A stretch of DNA of 64,000 bases, from assembly GCF_030816475.1 (NCBI RefSeq), contig NZ_JAUSXF010000001.1, positions 310,001 to 374,000 of the forward strand. Reading direction: 5' to 3'. Made by a program: the position numbers and the translations under genes. Positions 43,620 to 52,977 of this stretch are shown here, one piece after another. Below the pieces are notes generated by a model. That model made no database searches. It was given only the letters and a program-made list of their open reading frames with translations, and was not told the origin of the DNA. The stretch's first letter is position 1. Each line of letters starts with the position of its first letter. The stretch is from Arthrobacter pascens. GTDB taxonomy: Bacteria; Actinomycetota; Actinomycetes; Actinomycetales; Micrococcaceae.

Positions 43620-44285
43620 ATGGCAGATTCACCGTCCCGGAACACCGGGGCACACGTTGTCTACACGGAGCTGAAACGGCAGATCCTGGGCCTTGAGCTC
43701 AAGCCTGGAGCCCGTATCTACGAACCGGCAATGGCTGAGGCGCTGCAGGTGAGCCGTACGCCGCTGCGGGAGGCCATCCGAAGGCTCATTTCGGAGAACC
43801 TGCTGGAACAGCAGCCTACCGGGGGCGTGCTGGTCCCGGCCCTGGATGCGGCCGTCATTTCCGAGCTGTACGAGGTGCGCGCGGCGATGGAATCGCTCAT
43901 GGCACGGCAGGCGTGCGTGACGGCGACGCCGGCGGACATCGAAGTCCTCAACGGCATTCTTGAGCGCAACGCCGCCCTGGTGCAGTTTGCCGACGAAGCC
44001 ATGAAGCAGGGCATGTCGCTGCACGCAAAAATCGCCGAGATTGCTGGGAATTCATGGGCCCGGCGGTTCCATGACCAGATTTCCAGCCAGATGGAGCGGT
44101 ACCGCCACTTCACCAACAGCACGCAAGAACGGCGGGACCAGGCCCTGGCACAGCACCGGATCCTGGTGGCTGCGGTGGCCGCCGGCAAGCCCGAAAAGGC
44201 AGCCAAGCTCGCTTTCGACCACGTCATGGGAGCCCGGGACGCAGCGGTGCGGGCCATCACCGGCAGCAGTCTCCTCACCTCATGA
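43620..44285 (+). CDS. GntR family regulator (FCD/FadR type)
   Basis: 221 residues from ATG 43620, which is preceded by GGTGGAGG; an upstream in-frame ATG at 43584 sits inside the palindromic operator and is rejected. The winged HTH reads VYTELKRQILGLELKPGARIYEPAMAEALQVSRTPLREAIRRLISENLLEQQPTGGVLVPAL, followed by an all-helical FCD domain with ELYEVRAAMESLMARQA, HAKIAEIAGN and a late HRILVAAVAAGKPEKAA that supplies metal/ligand His positions. It overlaps the MFS gene by ATGA (44282-44285), so regulator and transporter are co-expressed. Confidence 0.92.
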   Translation: MADSPSRNTGAHVVYTELKRQILGLELKPGARIYEPAMAEALQVSRTPLREAIRRLISENLLEQQPTGGVLVPALDAAVISELYEVRAAMESLMARQACVTATPADIEVLNGILERNAALVQFADEAMKQGMSLHAKIAEIAGNSWARRFHDQISSQMERYRHFTNSTQERRDQALAQHRILVAAVAAGKPEKAAKLAFDHVMGARDAAVRAITGSSLLTS

Positions 44286-45455
44286 TTGGTGAACTCGGAC
44301 GCCGCTCGGCCACAGCCCTCCTCACACATTCGGCCCTGATCCAGGCTGTGACCTTCCTGGTCCGTCCCGCCGCCACCTACCGGGCCCTCGAGCTGGACGT
44401 TCCCGGTTTCGCACTGGGCCTCCTCGCCGCCAGCTACGCCGTCTTCCCCTTGTTGCTGGCAGTCCCCACGGGCGGACTGGTGGACCGCCTGGGTGAGCGC
44501 CGGCTGATGGCAATCGGATCCGGCGTCGTTCTTGGCTGCTCTGTCTTCCTGCTGCTCTGGGGATCGTCGATCGTGACCCTGGTGATCGGGACCGCGTTCC
44601 TCGGCGCCGGCCAACTTGCTTGCGTGGTGGGGCAGCAAGCGGTGGTGGCCAATAACGCTGCCGCATCCAGGATGGACTCGGCCTTCGGCTACCTGACCTT
44701 CGCGGCATCGCTGGGACAGGCCCTGGGGCCATTGGCGATTTCCCTGGTGGGAGGCGCCTCGATCCGCCCCGACACCCAAGCGATCTTCTTCCTCTCTGCC
44801 TGCATGAGCCTGGTGTTGTTCGTGGCCACTTTCGGCGTCTCGGCCAAGGTCAGCTGCAGCAGGAGGAGAGCAGTTGTGGGCGACGGCGATGGCGGCAATG
44901 GCAATGTCGTTTCGCTGCTGAGGACACCCGGCGTCGCACGGGCTTTGGCCACCAGCGCCACCGTCCTGGCCGTGGTGGACCTGACCATGGTCTACCTCCC
45001 GGCGCTCGGATCCGAGCGCGGGTTCACTGCGGCAACGGTGGGCCTGATGCTCACCACCCGTGCCGCGTTCTCCATGCTTTCCCGGCTCTTGTTGGGCCAG
45101 ATGGCCCGGAAGCTGGGGCGCATGCGTTTGCTTTGCGCTGTCCACAGCCGCACTCTCTGCGGCGGCCATTCCCATGCCGGCATGGCTGCTGTTTGTGGTG
45201 ATGGCTGTACTGGGGTTGGGGCTCGGGATTGGCCAGCCCCTCACCATGTCCTGGCTTTCAGCGCAGGCGCCGGCGGGGCAGCGCGGCCGGGCGCTTGCCT
45301 TGCGCCTGGCCGGCAACAGGGTCGGCCAGGTGGTCCTGCCCAGCGCCATCGGCGTAGTGGCGGCAGGGCTTGGCGCGGGAGGAGTCTTCCTGGCATCGGC
45401 GGTGGTGGTAGGCGGGACGCTCCTGCTGCTGCGCGGTGTGCGCCTGGACGATTAG
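44282..45455 (+). pseudogene. MFS transporter with a frameshift near 45130
   Basis: The first 283 residues are a normal MFS N-terminal part with about eight membrane helices (GFALGLLAASYAVFPLLLAVPTGGLVDRLGERRLMAIG includes the loop-2 motif). Near 45125-45135 the frame breaks: the original frame becomes an Arg/Gly/His-rich tail ending at 45523, while the frame one base on continues perfectly as helices (FALSTAALSAAAIPMPAWLLFVVMAVLGLGLGIGQPLTMSWLSAQAPAGQRGRALALR...LLLLRGVRLDD) and stops at 45455. A single-base indel, real or from sequencing, is the simplest cause. It is coupled to the GntR-type regulator. An exporter role is likely. Confidence 0.85.
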
Positions 45456-45478
45456 ACCCCTCACCCCAAAAGGCCCGC

Positions 45479-46402
45479 TCACGATGCCGACCGCGTGTCG
45501 AACGCCCCGGCCGATTCCCGTAGAAGGCGTGCGACGGTGTCCACCGGCGTGCTGGGCGACCGTCTGCGGTCGAACCGTCGCAGGACGATGCGTCGCGTTC
45601 CGAGCCCGGGGACGTCCAGAACGTCGACTCCGTCGTGGGCGACGCCGCTCAACGCCAAAGTGGGCACGATCGCAATACCCTCGCCCGCAGCGACGAGTGC
45701 GAGAGCGGTCAGCGTGTCCTGGTACTGGTGCGCGGTCTCCATCCGGGCGCCCGCTGACTGACGGAGCCGGCCGAGCACTGCAGAGTTGGCGGCCATGGGA
45801 TCGACCCCAAGCCATGGAAGTGGCAGCCGGGCAAGGTCGATGTTCTCGGTGGTGAGCAGGGCGCCGGCGGGAACCACCAGCTTCCATGGCTCGTCCAACA
45901 GGGGTTCCTCGGTCATTCCGGCGGAAAGTGAACGCTGTTCGGCCGTCGTCGAATCGAGCTCGACCACGACGGCGTCGAGCTCGCGCTGGCGGAGCAGCCG
46001 CATCAGGGCAGGGAAGTCGTCCTCGACGATCCGGATCTGTAATTGCGGGTACTTGGTGCGCCACTCGGGCAGGCGCGGGATCACCACCGTCCGGACGAAG
46101 CTGGTGAATCCGCCCACGCGCACGACGCCTGCGATCTTGGCCACGCCTTCGATGCGGGCGCGGGCGACGCTGAGTGCGCGTTCAATTTCCTCGCCAGCTT
46201 CCGCAACTGCCAGCCCGGCGGGTGTCAAGGCTGAGCCTTTGGGCGTGCGCACCACCATGGTGTGCCCCGTCTCGTCCTCCAATTTGGTGAGCTGCTGTGA
46301 GACGGCCGAGGCCGTAATTCCCAGTTCGTCAGCCGCGGCGAGCACCCCGCCCGTACGGGCAACCGCAAGAAGAACGCGCAGCCTGCGCGGATCGATATCC
46401 AT
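45479..46402 (-). CDS. LysR family transcriptional regulator
   Basis: 307 residues. The HTH region reads MDIDPRRLRVLLAVARTGGVLAAADELGITASAVSQQLTKLEDETGHTMVVRTPKGSALTPAGLAVAEAGEEI, followed by a complete effector domain with GVVRVGGFTSFVRTVVIPRLPEWRTKYPQLQIRIVEDD. It ends 23 bases after the frameshifted MFS gene on the opposite strand and diverges from a small membrane protein gene. The AT-rich 195-base region upstream (46403-46596) contains repeated TTAA-type blocks that could hold its binding sites. Confidence 0.92.
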   Translation of the reverse strand: MDIDPRRLRVLLAVARTGGVLAAADELGITASAVSQQLTKLEDETGHTMVVRTPKGSALTPAGLAVAEAGEEIERALSVARARIEGVAKIAGVVRVGGFTSFVRTVVIPRLPEWRTKYPQLQIRIVEDDFPALMRLLRQRELDAVVVELDSTTAEQRSLSAGMTEEPLLDEPWKLVVPAGALLTTENIDLARLPLPWLGVDPMAANSAVLGRLRQSAGARMETAHQYQDTLTALALVAAGEGIAIVPTLALSGVAHDGVDVLDVPGLGTRRIVLRRFDRRRSPSTPVDTVARLLRESAGAFDTRSAS

Positions 46403-46596
46403 GTTAAGTAGTTCTAAACCATACCTTCAGTTAAATGCAATTGCTCTAAAGCTACTTCGGGCTCATAATTGCTGTTAAACCGGATGGCACGGCGGAGAAA
46501 TTCAAGCAACCCCTCTTCCGAACCACCCTCATTTAGCCCGCCATTTACGCTCCGCCCAGCGGATGGGCAGCCGGGCATCACCTCTGGAAGGACGTC

Positions 46597-47022
46597 ATGG
46601 AACTGCTGTGGGAAATTGCAGGTTGGTCGGGGGCAGTTCTGATCCTGGCGGCATACCTGGCTGTTTCCATGGGTTGGTTGAAGGCCGGCAAGCACTTCCA
46701 GGTGGCCAACCTCATCGGTGCATGTGCCTTCATCGTCAATGGCGCGGTCCACGAAGCGTGGCCCTCAGTGGTCACGAACGTGGCTTGGTGCCTTATTTCC
46801 GCTGTTGCGATTCTGCGCATGCGCGCCACGCACCAGTTGCCGGTGGCCGCAGTTGAGGCCCCGCAGGTGCAGTTTCCCGGCGTCCCTGACACCACCGGCC
46901 AAATCGCTGTCGTCGAGGCGATTACTTCTGCCGTTCACGGCGACGTCGTGGGACGAGTGTCTGAGTGCCAAGCCAGCCGGCGTGACGGGCGGGTAGCAGC
47001 GCCGACGGCGCGGACGTCCTGA
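46597..47022 (+). CDS. CBU_0592-family small membrane protein
   Basis: 141 residues. Three hydrophobic segments (WSGAVLILAAYLAVSMGWL, HFQVANLIGACAFIVNGAV, AWPSVVTNVAWCLISAVAILRM) match the CBU_0592-like integral membrane family, which includes the G(A/G)xxxxxAY start and the N-x-x-A-W-C-x-I motif. The C-terminal 50 residues are polar and low in complexity. GGAAGGACGTC precedes the ATG. A GC-rich inverted repeat after the stop probably ends the transcript. The role of the family is unknown. Confidence 0.75.
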   Translation: MELLWEIAGWSGAVLILAAYLAVSMGWLKAGKHFQVANLIGACAFIVNGAVHEAWPSVVTNVAWCLISAVAILRMRATHQLPVAAVEAPQVQFPGVPDTTGQIAVVEAITSAVHGDVVGRVSECQASRRDGRVAAPTARTS

Positions 47023-47050
47023 ACCCGGGTTCGCCCAGTTCGCGGGAAGC

Positions 47051-47090
47051 GTGCGGGATCGCCGGATCGTTCCCGCGATCCCGCACCTTT
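47051..47090 (+). terminator. Probable terminator after the CBU_0592-family gene
   Basis: GTGCGGGATCG (47051-47061) and CGATCCCGCAC (47076-47086) form a perfect 11-bp stem with a 14-base loop, followed by CTTT. It starts 29 bases after the stop codon. Confidence 0.65.
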
Positions 47091-47214
47091 CCCGCTATTT
47101 CGACGGCGGGGCGTCCGAGCTGGTGGACATCATCGCGTGCGGGGTCGTCCCGGTCAATCTGGATCATCGCCTTAAATTTACCGGTTTGCTCTGCTGACAC
47201 CTCACCAAAGCAGC

Positions 47215-47250
47215 AACGGACGACGGCGAGAGGTCCCGCCGTCGTCCGTT
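47215..47250. terminator. Recurrent GC hairpin, copy at 47.2 kb
   Basis: Arms of the form AACGGACGACGGCG and its complement (one mismatch inside) surround a short centre, ending CCGTT then CAGCAGAAAAA. It lies between convergent genes (stops at 47022 and 47263), so it can act in both directions. Same family as 54035-54073, 55796-55828 and 56955-56984. Confidence 0.75.
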
Positions 47251-47262
47251 CAGCAGAAAAAC

Positions 47263-50200
47263 CTAAGGGCGGGGCTTCCCGGTGGTTCGCGGCACAAGTG
47301 CAGCGATCGCGGAGTCGATTGCCTTGGCCGCTGAATCGACAGCCGCTTGTGTAGCAGAGACGTCCGTGTTCACACTCTGGCCAGTATCCAGTGCCCGTTG
47401 AAGGTCGGCGAAGCTGGCACCCGTCCAATCACCCCCGCGCTGCGCCGTCCCTTGCCCTATCATCACCTCGAGAAGCGTCTTATCCACGGCTTTCGCATAG
47501 AACTTCAGCTCTGCGATGTTCGCGAAACCCGCCGGAGTGTAATACCTCAGGTAGCGGTACGCCGTCGTCGTCTGTACCGGGAGCGTGTACCACTGCGCGG
47601 CCGTGGCATTCGAGATCGTCGCCAGCGTCGTGAAGTTTGTCCCATCGTTCGACCCTTGGATCTGCGCACCGTTGCCACGCGCGACATTACCTGCCCGTGG
47701 CAGATACTTGACGGCACCCAGGATGACAGGTGCCTCTGTCCCCAGGTCCACCTGAACCCATCCGCTTGCAGATGTGGTGTCCGGAGAGGTGGCAGGGTCG
47801 CCGTCGAAGGCCCGCCAGCCATTGTCTGCGGCGGTGGCAGTGTTGCCGAAGGCGACGGATGATGCCGTCACCGCTGTCCGTGGAATGGCGATCTGCGGAT
47901 AAAGGTCGGACAGGGGCTTCAGGAGTGCGCCGGCCGCGAGGAACTGGTTGAGCAGCAGTGTTCGGTCGGCATTGGGAGCCGTCAGTGCACCACGAATCCT
48001 GGTTGTCTCCTTGTTGTAGAGGTAAGCACTGCCTTGAGTGGAAGTGGAGGTGTCAGCGGCCTTGGCATCGAGATAGGAATCCGGGTACGCGACGTCGCCG
48101 TAGAACTGGACTTCCGACAGGTTCCCGCTCCACGCCGTGGCGTTGAAGAGGCGTACATACCGGTAATGCTGAGCCGCTGCGGCTGAAGTTGGTTTGATGT
48201 CGATCCACTTGTTGGCCGTCGCTCCGGATACAGGGGAGATCAGATCAACCCAAGTGGTACCGTCAGCCGAGCCCTGCACCACAGTGCCGTTGGCGCGGGT
48301 GGCCGCCGAGGCCCTCGGGAGCAGCAGGATTTCATCGAGCCGCACCGTCGCAGTGGGGCCGAAGTCGATCTTGTACCAGGAACCTGACGCAGTGTTCAGG
48401 TCACCGAAGGTGTCACCGTTCCCGTCGAAGAGCAGGTTGCCCACCTGATCGGCGCCCAGTCCGTTCCCCGGCCACTGTTTGTCGGATGCGGTGACAGTGG
48501 CGAGCTTGGGGACGTTGATGGCGTGGTCTGCCGACCCTGCCAGCATGAGCGTCGAGCCGTCAGTTGTGGAGTACGACGTCGGTCCGGCTGAGCCATCGGT
48601 GTTGGTGAAGCCGACGGAAATGCCGACCTGTCCCATGGGGACGCCAGACATCACCGCTTCCGCTGACCAATTGATGCCGTCGGCGGATGTCGCGGCAACG
48701 GACTTCCCCTGGATCGTCGCGCTCACACTGGCGAGCGGCTTCTTGGCGACCATCGTCAGCTTCACCGTGTCTCCAAGCTGGATCTTGCCTGCAATAGCCT
48801 GCGGGGACCCGATCGAGACTGTTTTGAGCTGGTTGCCGATTTCGTGCCGGTCTCCGAGGATATGGAACTCATTCATCTCGAAGAGATTCCTAACAATTCC
48901 GTACAGTACATCAGGCTGCGGCTGAAGCAGCTGCACCCTGATGTAGCGGAACTGCGAGCTGCGCAGGGAGGGGTCGACGTCGAGCGTCTGGTAGTCCTGG
49001 GTGAAAGCCGTGACGCCGGGCGTCAGCCTCGTCCAGTTCTGGGAATCGTTTGATCCGAAGACTGCGGAGTTCGCGAGACGGTCGGCGAAGATGTTGCTCG
49101 CGAATCCGAACTTATTAGCCGAGACCCGGAAATCCGGACCAAAATCGAAGGTGTGGGAGAGGTTCTGCGCCTGGGGGTAGGACGTCCCGGATTGGTCGTC
49201 GCCGTCAACGAGTTTGAAGGCACTCGTTCCGGCCGTTGACGTGGCCAGTATTCCCGGATAGTTCAGGCTCTGGTCAATGGGGGACCGCGGAGAGACCAAG
49301 GCGAGGCCACTCGTGGCCGCAACCAGGCTTTGCAGCTGCTTGAGGTAGCCTGCGTCGTCTCCCGATGCGCCTGCCGCGGCCGCTGCCTTCGCCGCATTGA
49401 ATGCGTCCAGCGTTGCTGACACATAGATGGCCTGCGAATCGAAGCCCTGCTGGGCCTTCGAGAGCGCACCCGAACGGTCGGCGGCGATATCCAGCGTGAT
49501 GCGTCGCGCCGTCGTGGTTGTGCCGTCGGAGACCCAAACTGTCACAGTCGGGGATGAAGCAGCTGCAGGGGTCCACGTCAGGTGGCCTGTTGCGGGGTTA
49601 AGCTCAGCCCCCGGGGGCAGGCCCGCCGCTGAGTAGGTAATGGTATCCGTAGCGACCGGATCCTTCGCGCTGAGGTCCACATCGAGGGCCGCCCCGGTGT
49701 AACCGACGATTCGCTGGCCATCGGTGACTGCGGTGAATTCCGGAGGGCTGAGTTCGGCGCCCGCATTGATGTTCAGTGTGTCGACGTCGACAGTTGTCCC
49801 GTCGCCTGTGACCTCAATGTTGAGAAGATCGGCGATGCCCTCGTCGTTGACGAGATTGAGCGTGACATAGGTCCACGCTCCTCCGGTGTCCGGGAGCACG
49901 ATGGTGCGGTCCAGCCCGAAGGTCAGCCTCATCAGTGCAGTTCCGTTGGTCCGGATCCGCAGCCCGACTGTCTTCTTGGCGGTCGAGCCGGTCAGGAAGG
50001 CGATCTTGGTCCCGGACGTGCTTGCCTCAAGGCTCACATAGCCGGTTGTCCCGTCGGTGCCTTTCCTGGACGTGCCGGAGAGTGCTGTGTAGCGGTCTTC
50101 AATGTCGAGGTTGGTGGGGCTCTTCTGCGGGACAGGCAGGGAAGACCCGGCAGCGGAGGCGGGCGCGTACAACCAGAAGTCGCCGCCCCCGTCAACGTTG

Positions 50201-51600
50201 TCCCAGGCACGATTCAGGCTTCCGCCGTAATAGAAGTTCGATGGCATTCGCTTGGAGAATGCCTCGTTGAAGTACGGGGCCTTCTGTGAGAGGTCGACGC
50301 CCCGCACATAGGTGTAGTAGTAGTACAGGTCCCAGAAGCTGGCGGTGGTGTAGCGGCCCCGGTAGCTGTTCGAGATGTGGTTGTACGTGTCGCGGATGGT
50401 GCCGTCGGGTGAGATCGCATAGGCGGCCGGAACCCATGGTGTGTCATAGCCCTGCATGAAACGCCAGAAGTAGTCGGCGGCAGCGAGGATGCGGTCGTTG
50501 AGGAAATCGTAGGGTCCTACAGCATTTGCTGCTGATGAGACTGTCCCTGCAACAGGGTCCACCTTGGTATTCTGCGCGAGCAGCATTCGGGAGATGATCG
50601 TGGCGTTGGTGATGTCGCCGCCGCCGTGCGCCTGGTCCCTCCCCATTTCCAGGTGCTGCACCACCGGTTGATCCAGTGGCTGTCCTGTTGCGTCGTTCTT
50701 CGTCATGAGACGGAACAGCCGGGAAACGGACCCGTTGAAGCCCTGGTCGGTTGCCGTGGAGTTGACGGTGAACCACTCGACAGCCTCGTCGTAACGGGCC
50801 CGGTTGTCCGTGAAGATGTAGCCCGCCATGGTGCCCATGAGGGGGTAGTTGTGCTGGTTCATGAAATGGTTTTGATCGTGCTGGAACGTCTCGATCACAG
50901 GAGTGATGAGGTTGGTGGTAAACGCCTGCGTATCCGCGTCCGTCCAAGGCACAGTCTCGTTGGTGCACGAACTGTAGCGAAGGACCTCGGCGGCTGACAC
51001 CATCCGGTTGAGGGGGATTCCGGTATGGATGTGGGCGTCCGTGAAGTAGGTGTACTGGGCCGGGTCCATCTGGGACCAGATTCGGATGATGTGCATCGCG
51101 TTCGCACGGTAGGTTTCGTTGCCGGTGATCGAGTAAAGCGTGGCCTGTGTGTAGGCGGCGAGGCCGTCCTTGATGAAGCGGGAGTTGAAAGACTGGCTGT
51201 TGAATGCCGTGGCGGCGGGTTTCGACGGATCCGTCGCGCTCTCGTTGGCTGATTTGATGGACAGCGACGCCGCGCTTGAGGACGTCATCGCATCGAAGTA
51301 GGACTTCCACGGTTCGGCACCGGCCGCCACCTGCTGGCGTACGTTCTGCAGGGTGGAGGCGGTAAGGCCAACTCCCGGGTGGACGAATCCCTGGGTGCTG
51401 GTCGTTTCATTGAACTGAACGTTGCAGATCACGTCAGCTGCCGCCGATGGCGCCGCGCCTGGTCCTGCAGCGAGGAGCCCGGCGAAGAGGGAAGCGGCGA
51501 CGAGCACCGACATTCGCTGGAGGATGGATGGGCGACGGGAGCCGGGCGAGGAGGATTGTCCAGGACAAGGGGGAACTCCCGAGACATCGGTGAATCTCAT
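47263..51600 (-). CDS. Giant secreted alginate-lyase-like, multi-CBM protein
   Basis: 1445 residues from ATG 51600 (earlier ATG 51768 adds an unlikely leader). The signal peptide is RPSILQRMSVLVAASLFAGLLAAGPGAAPSAAAD. Residues about 55-470 resemble the alpha/alpha-toroid of alginate lyase-type polysaccharide lyases (FVHPGVGLTASTLQNVRQQVAAGAEPWKSY, HDQNHFMNQHNYPLMGTMAG). Then come a beta-sandwich CBM-like domain, an Ig/He_PIG-like domain (ITYSAAGLPPGAELNPATGHLTWTP), three F5/8-type-C discoidin-like domains, and a FIVAR-like helical C terminus. No LPXTG motif or membrane tail is seen, so it is probably released. The substrate may be an anionic polysaccharide but is not proven. Confidence 0.8.
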   Translation of the reverse strand: MRFTDVSGVPPCPGQSSSPGSRRPSILQRMSVLVAASLFAGLLAAGPGAAPSAAADVICNVQFNETTSTQGFVHPGVGLTASTLQNVRQQVAAGAEPWKSYFDAMTSSSAASLSIKSANESATDPSKPAATAFNSQSFNSRFIKDGLAAYTQATLYSITGNETYRANAMHIIRIWSQMDPAQYTYFTDAHIHTGIPLNRMVSAAEVLRYSSCTNETVPWTDADTQAFTTNLITPVIETFQHDQNHFMNQHNYPLMGTMAGYIFTDNRARYDEAVEWFTVNSTATDQGFNGSVSRLFRLMTKNDATGQPLDQPVVQHLEMGRDQAHGGGDITNATIISRMLLAQNTKVDPVAGTVSSAANAVGPYDFLNDRILAAADYFWRFMQGYDTPWVPAAYAISPDGTIRDTYNHISNSYRGRYTTASFWDLYYYYTYVRGVDLSQKAPYFNEAFSKRMPSNFYYGGSLNRAWDNVDGGGDFWLYAPASAAGSSLPVPQKSPTNLDIEDRYTALSGTSRKGTDGTTGYVSLEASTSGTKIAFLTGSTAKKTVGLRIRTNGTALMRLTFGLDRTIVLPDTGGAWTYVTLNLVNDEGIADLLNIEVTGDGTTVDVDTLNINAGAELSPPEFTAVTDGQRIVGYTGAALDVDLSAKDPVATDTITYSAAGLPPGAELNPATGHLTWTPAAASSPTVTVWVSDGTTTTARRITLDIAADRSGALSKAQQGFDSQAIYVSATLDAFNAAKAAAAAGASGDDAGYLKQLQSLVAATSGLALVSPRSPIDQSLNYPGILATSTAGTSAFKLVDGDDQSGTSYPQAQNLSHTFDFGPDFRVSANKFGFASNIFADRLANSAVFGSNDSQNWTRLTPGVTAFTQDYQTLDVDPSLRSSQFRYIRVQLLQPQPDVLYGIVRNLFEMNEFHILGDRHEIGNQLKTVSIGSPQAIAGKIQLGDTVKLTMVAKKPLASVSATIQGKSVAATSADGINWSAEAVMSGVPMGQVGISVGFTNTDGSAGPTSYSTTDGSTLMLAGSADHAINVPKLATVTASDKQWPGNGLGADQVGNLLFDGNGDTFGDLNTASGSWYKIDFGPTATVRLDEILLLPRASAATRANGTVVQGSADGTTWVDLISPVSGATANKWIDIKPTSAAAAQHYRYVRLFNATAWSGNLSEVQFYGDVAYPDSYLDAKAADTSTSTQGSAYLYNKETTRIRGALTAPNADRTLLLNQFLAAGALLKPLSDLYPQIAIPRTAVTASSVAFGNTATAADNGWRAFDGDPATSPDTTSASGWVQVDLGTEAPVILGAVKYLPRAGNVARGNGAQIQGSNDGTNFTTLATISNATAAQWYTLPVQTTTAYRYLRYYTPAGFANIAELKFYAKAVDKTLLEVMIGQGTAQRGGDWTGASFADLQRALDTGQSVNTDVSATQAAVDSAAKAIDSAIAALVPRTTGKPRP

Positions 51601-51736
51601 GGGTGGCCTGCTTCTTTGGAGGTTAGGGCTGAGGGAGAGTGATGAGGATAACGATTTCCCAACACTCTGGCCATTTCCTTGGGCTTTGTCAAGGGCAAGC
51701 GCTATCCAGCGGTTCTGATACGGGCCGGAGACGCGC

Positions 51737-52033
51737 CTAAATCGACCCGATGAAGGCGACCGAACCAACGAACGCGGGAAGGGCCAGGATCGCGGCCAGC
51801 GCGAGGATCACTCTTCCGGCCCAGAGATATCTGGCAGAAGCCAACCCGCTGCGCCGGCCAGTCGCCGGGCCCGGCCACGCCAGCACAATGAGTGCGCCAA
51901 GCAAGATCAAGACCGCCGCGGGCGGGATGATAATGGCACCCAGAAGTGGCAAGTATGCCGGGACCGTTCGGCGGGAGGGCAGCGGAAGCCGCCGGCTGTA
52001 CCTGCCTGCGGATGCTGCCACGATTGCCCCCAC
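51737..52033 (-). CDS. Small membrane protein, start uncertain
   Basis: 98 residues from GTG 52033, with hydrophobic segments LLGAIIIPPAAVLILLGALIVLAW and ILALAAILALPAFVGSVAFIGSI. The frame stays open and hydrophobic upstream (PGWLSVLLFTVLALLVGAIVAAS) to about 52098, so the true start may be a non-standard codon near the ATTGA at 52095. Function not recognised. Confidence 0.5.
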   Translation of the reverse strand: MGAIVAASAGRYSRRLPLPSRRTVPAYLPLLGAIIIPPAAVLILLGALIVLAWPGPATGRRSGLASARYLWAGRVILALAAILALPAFVGSVAFIGSI

Positions 52034-52427
52034 CAGCAGCGCAAGGACGGTGAACAGCAGTACTGACAGCCAGCCGGGGCGAACAATAGTGAAGTCAATG
52101 TTGAGCGGAGTCCGGGGACGTTTCCGCCAGAATCCGCATCACCAGGCGGCCGCCGGGCCGCGCCACCAGCAGGCCGGAGATCAAAGCCGTGATGCCGGCA
52201 AGGAAAAGTAGCACGGATCCCGCGACGATGACTGTAGTCATTTAGCGTACCTTCGAACGTCGCGGCTGCCCCAGCGCCGAACCGTGAAATGAACGGTTGT
52301 TGTTAGGCTTTGCAATCACGCCGGAACCGGCATCAATTAGTGCTCATCAGATTGTCCCGACCGCTGGCCTTTGTCAATACGATTGCCAAATCGGACCTTA
52401 TGGCCACTGCTGCCACAAGGTTCTGGC
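52034..52427. other. Gap with possible frameshifted small membrane ORF
   Basis: ATG 52242 (minus strand) begins MTTVIVAGSVLLFL, but a run of three A at 52200-52202 throws the frame. The other frame continues as FAGITALISGLLVARPGGRLVMRILAETSPDSAQH, ending at 52095 and touching the next gene. It reads like one small membrane protein with a one-base indel. Nothing else is evident in the rest of the gap; 52243-52427 holds promoter-like AT-rich DNA. Confidence 0.4.
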
Positions 52428-52751
52428 CTAGCTGCTGAGGTCCCAGTGCACCCGGATGGCCTCGGCAATGGGACCGGCGGTGACGTTGACCCGGAAAGCA
52501 ACCGGCGCCGTTCCTGTTTCTTCGATGACCGCGTCGCGGTACACACGGCCGCAGGAGGGGCACAGCGTGTAAAGGTCCTCATCTGCAGGCCATTCCGCCA
52601 ATTCCGGGGGGACCGGTGTGCTCTCTCCGCCGTAGACGGGTACGCCTTCTGAGTTGGCCTGAATCAGTCCGTCCTTGCTGACGGTATTACCGCAGACGCA
52701 GGTGATGGTGGTGACATCATGACCGCTCACAGTGGCGGTTTCGGTGGCCAC
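52428..52751 (-). CDS. Small putative zinc-ribbon protein
   Basis: 107 residues from a GTG preceded by a strong GGGGAGG five bases away. CVCGN near residue 18 and CPSCGR near residue 64 provide four Cys in a CxC...CxxC arrangement that could bind one zinc ion. The C terminus is a beta strand followed by a helix (VAFRVNVTAGPIAEAIRVHWDLSS). It is divergent from the phosphoesterase gene. No family recognised. Confidence 0.6.
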   Translation of the reverse strand: MATETATVSGHDVTTITCVCGNTVSKDGLIQANSEGVPVYGGESTPVPPELAEWPADEDLYTLCPSCGRVYRDAVIEETGTAPVAFRVNVTAGPIAEAIRVHWDLSS

Positions 52752-52977
52752 GATGACCTCCCCGGTGCTGGACGAGACGTTCTACTATCAGCTTAAGCCT
52801 GAACGCTGGGCCCTGAACCGAACGCAGGGCCGAAAGCCCGGAGGCACCGTCGTCCTGCTGTCCGCAAACGACCGCTCCTGTTCACCGTCCCGAAACCGCT
52901 TGGACCATGCCGGTTCTCCCGCAGCAGGAAGTCTTTCCACAGACCGCCTCCCGCCCAGCAGACACAGGAACACTTCC

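Noticed and set aside
43718..45349. 543-codon minus-strand frame opposite GntR and MFS genes
   Set aside because: Low-complexity shadow; both plus-strand genes have clear domains and overlapping start and stop.
46922..47428. 168-codon minus-strand frame containing MIQIDRDDPARDDV
   Set aside because: It overlaps the ends of two convergent genes and a terminator, and composition is not protein-like beyond about 25 residues.
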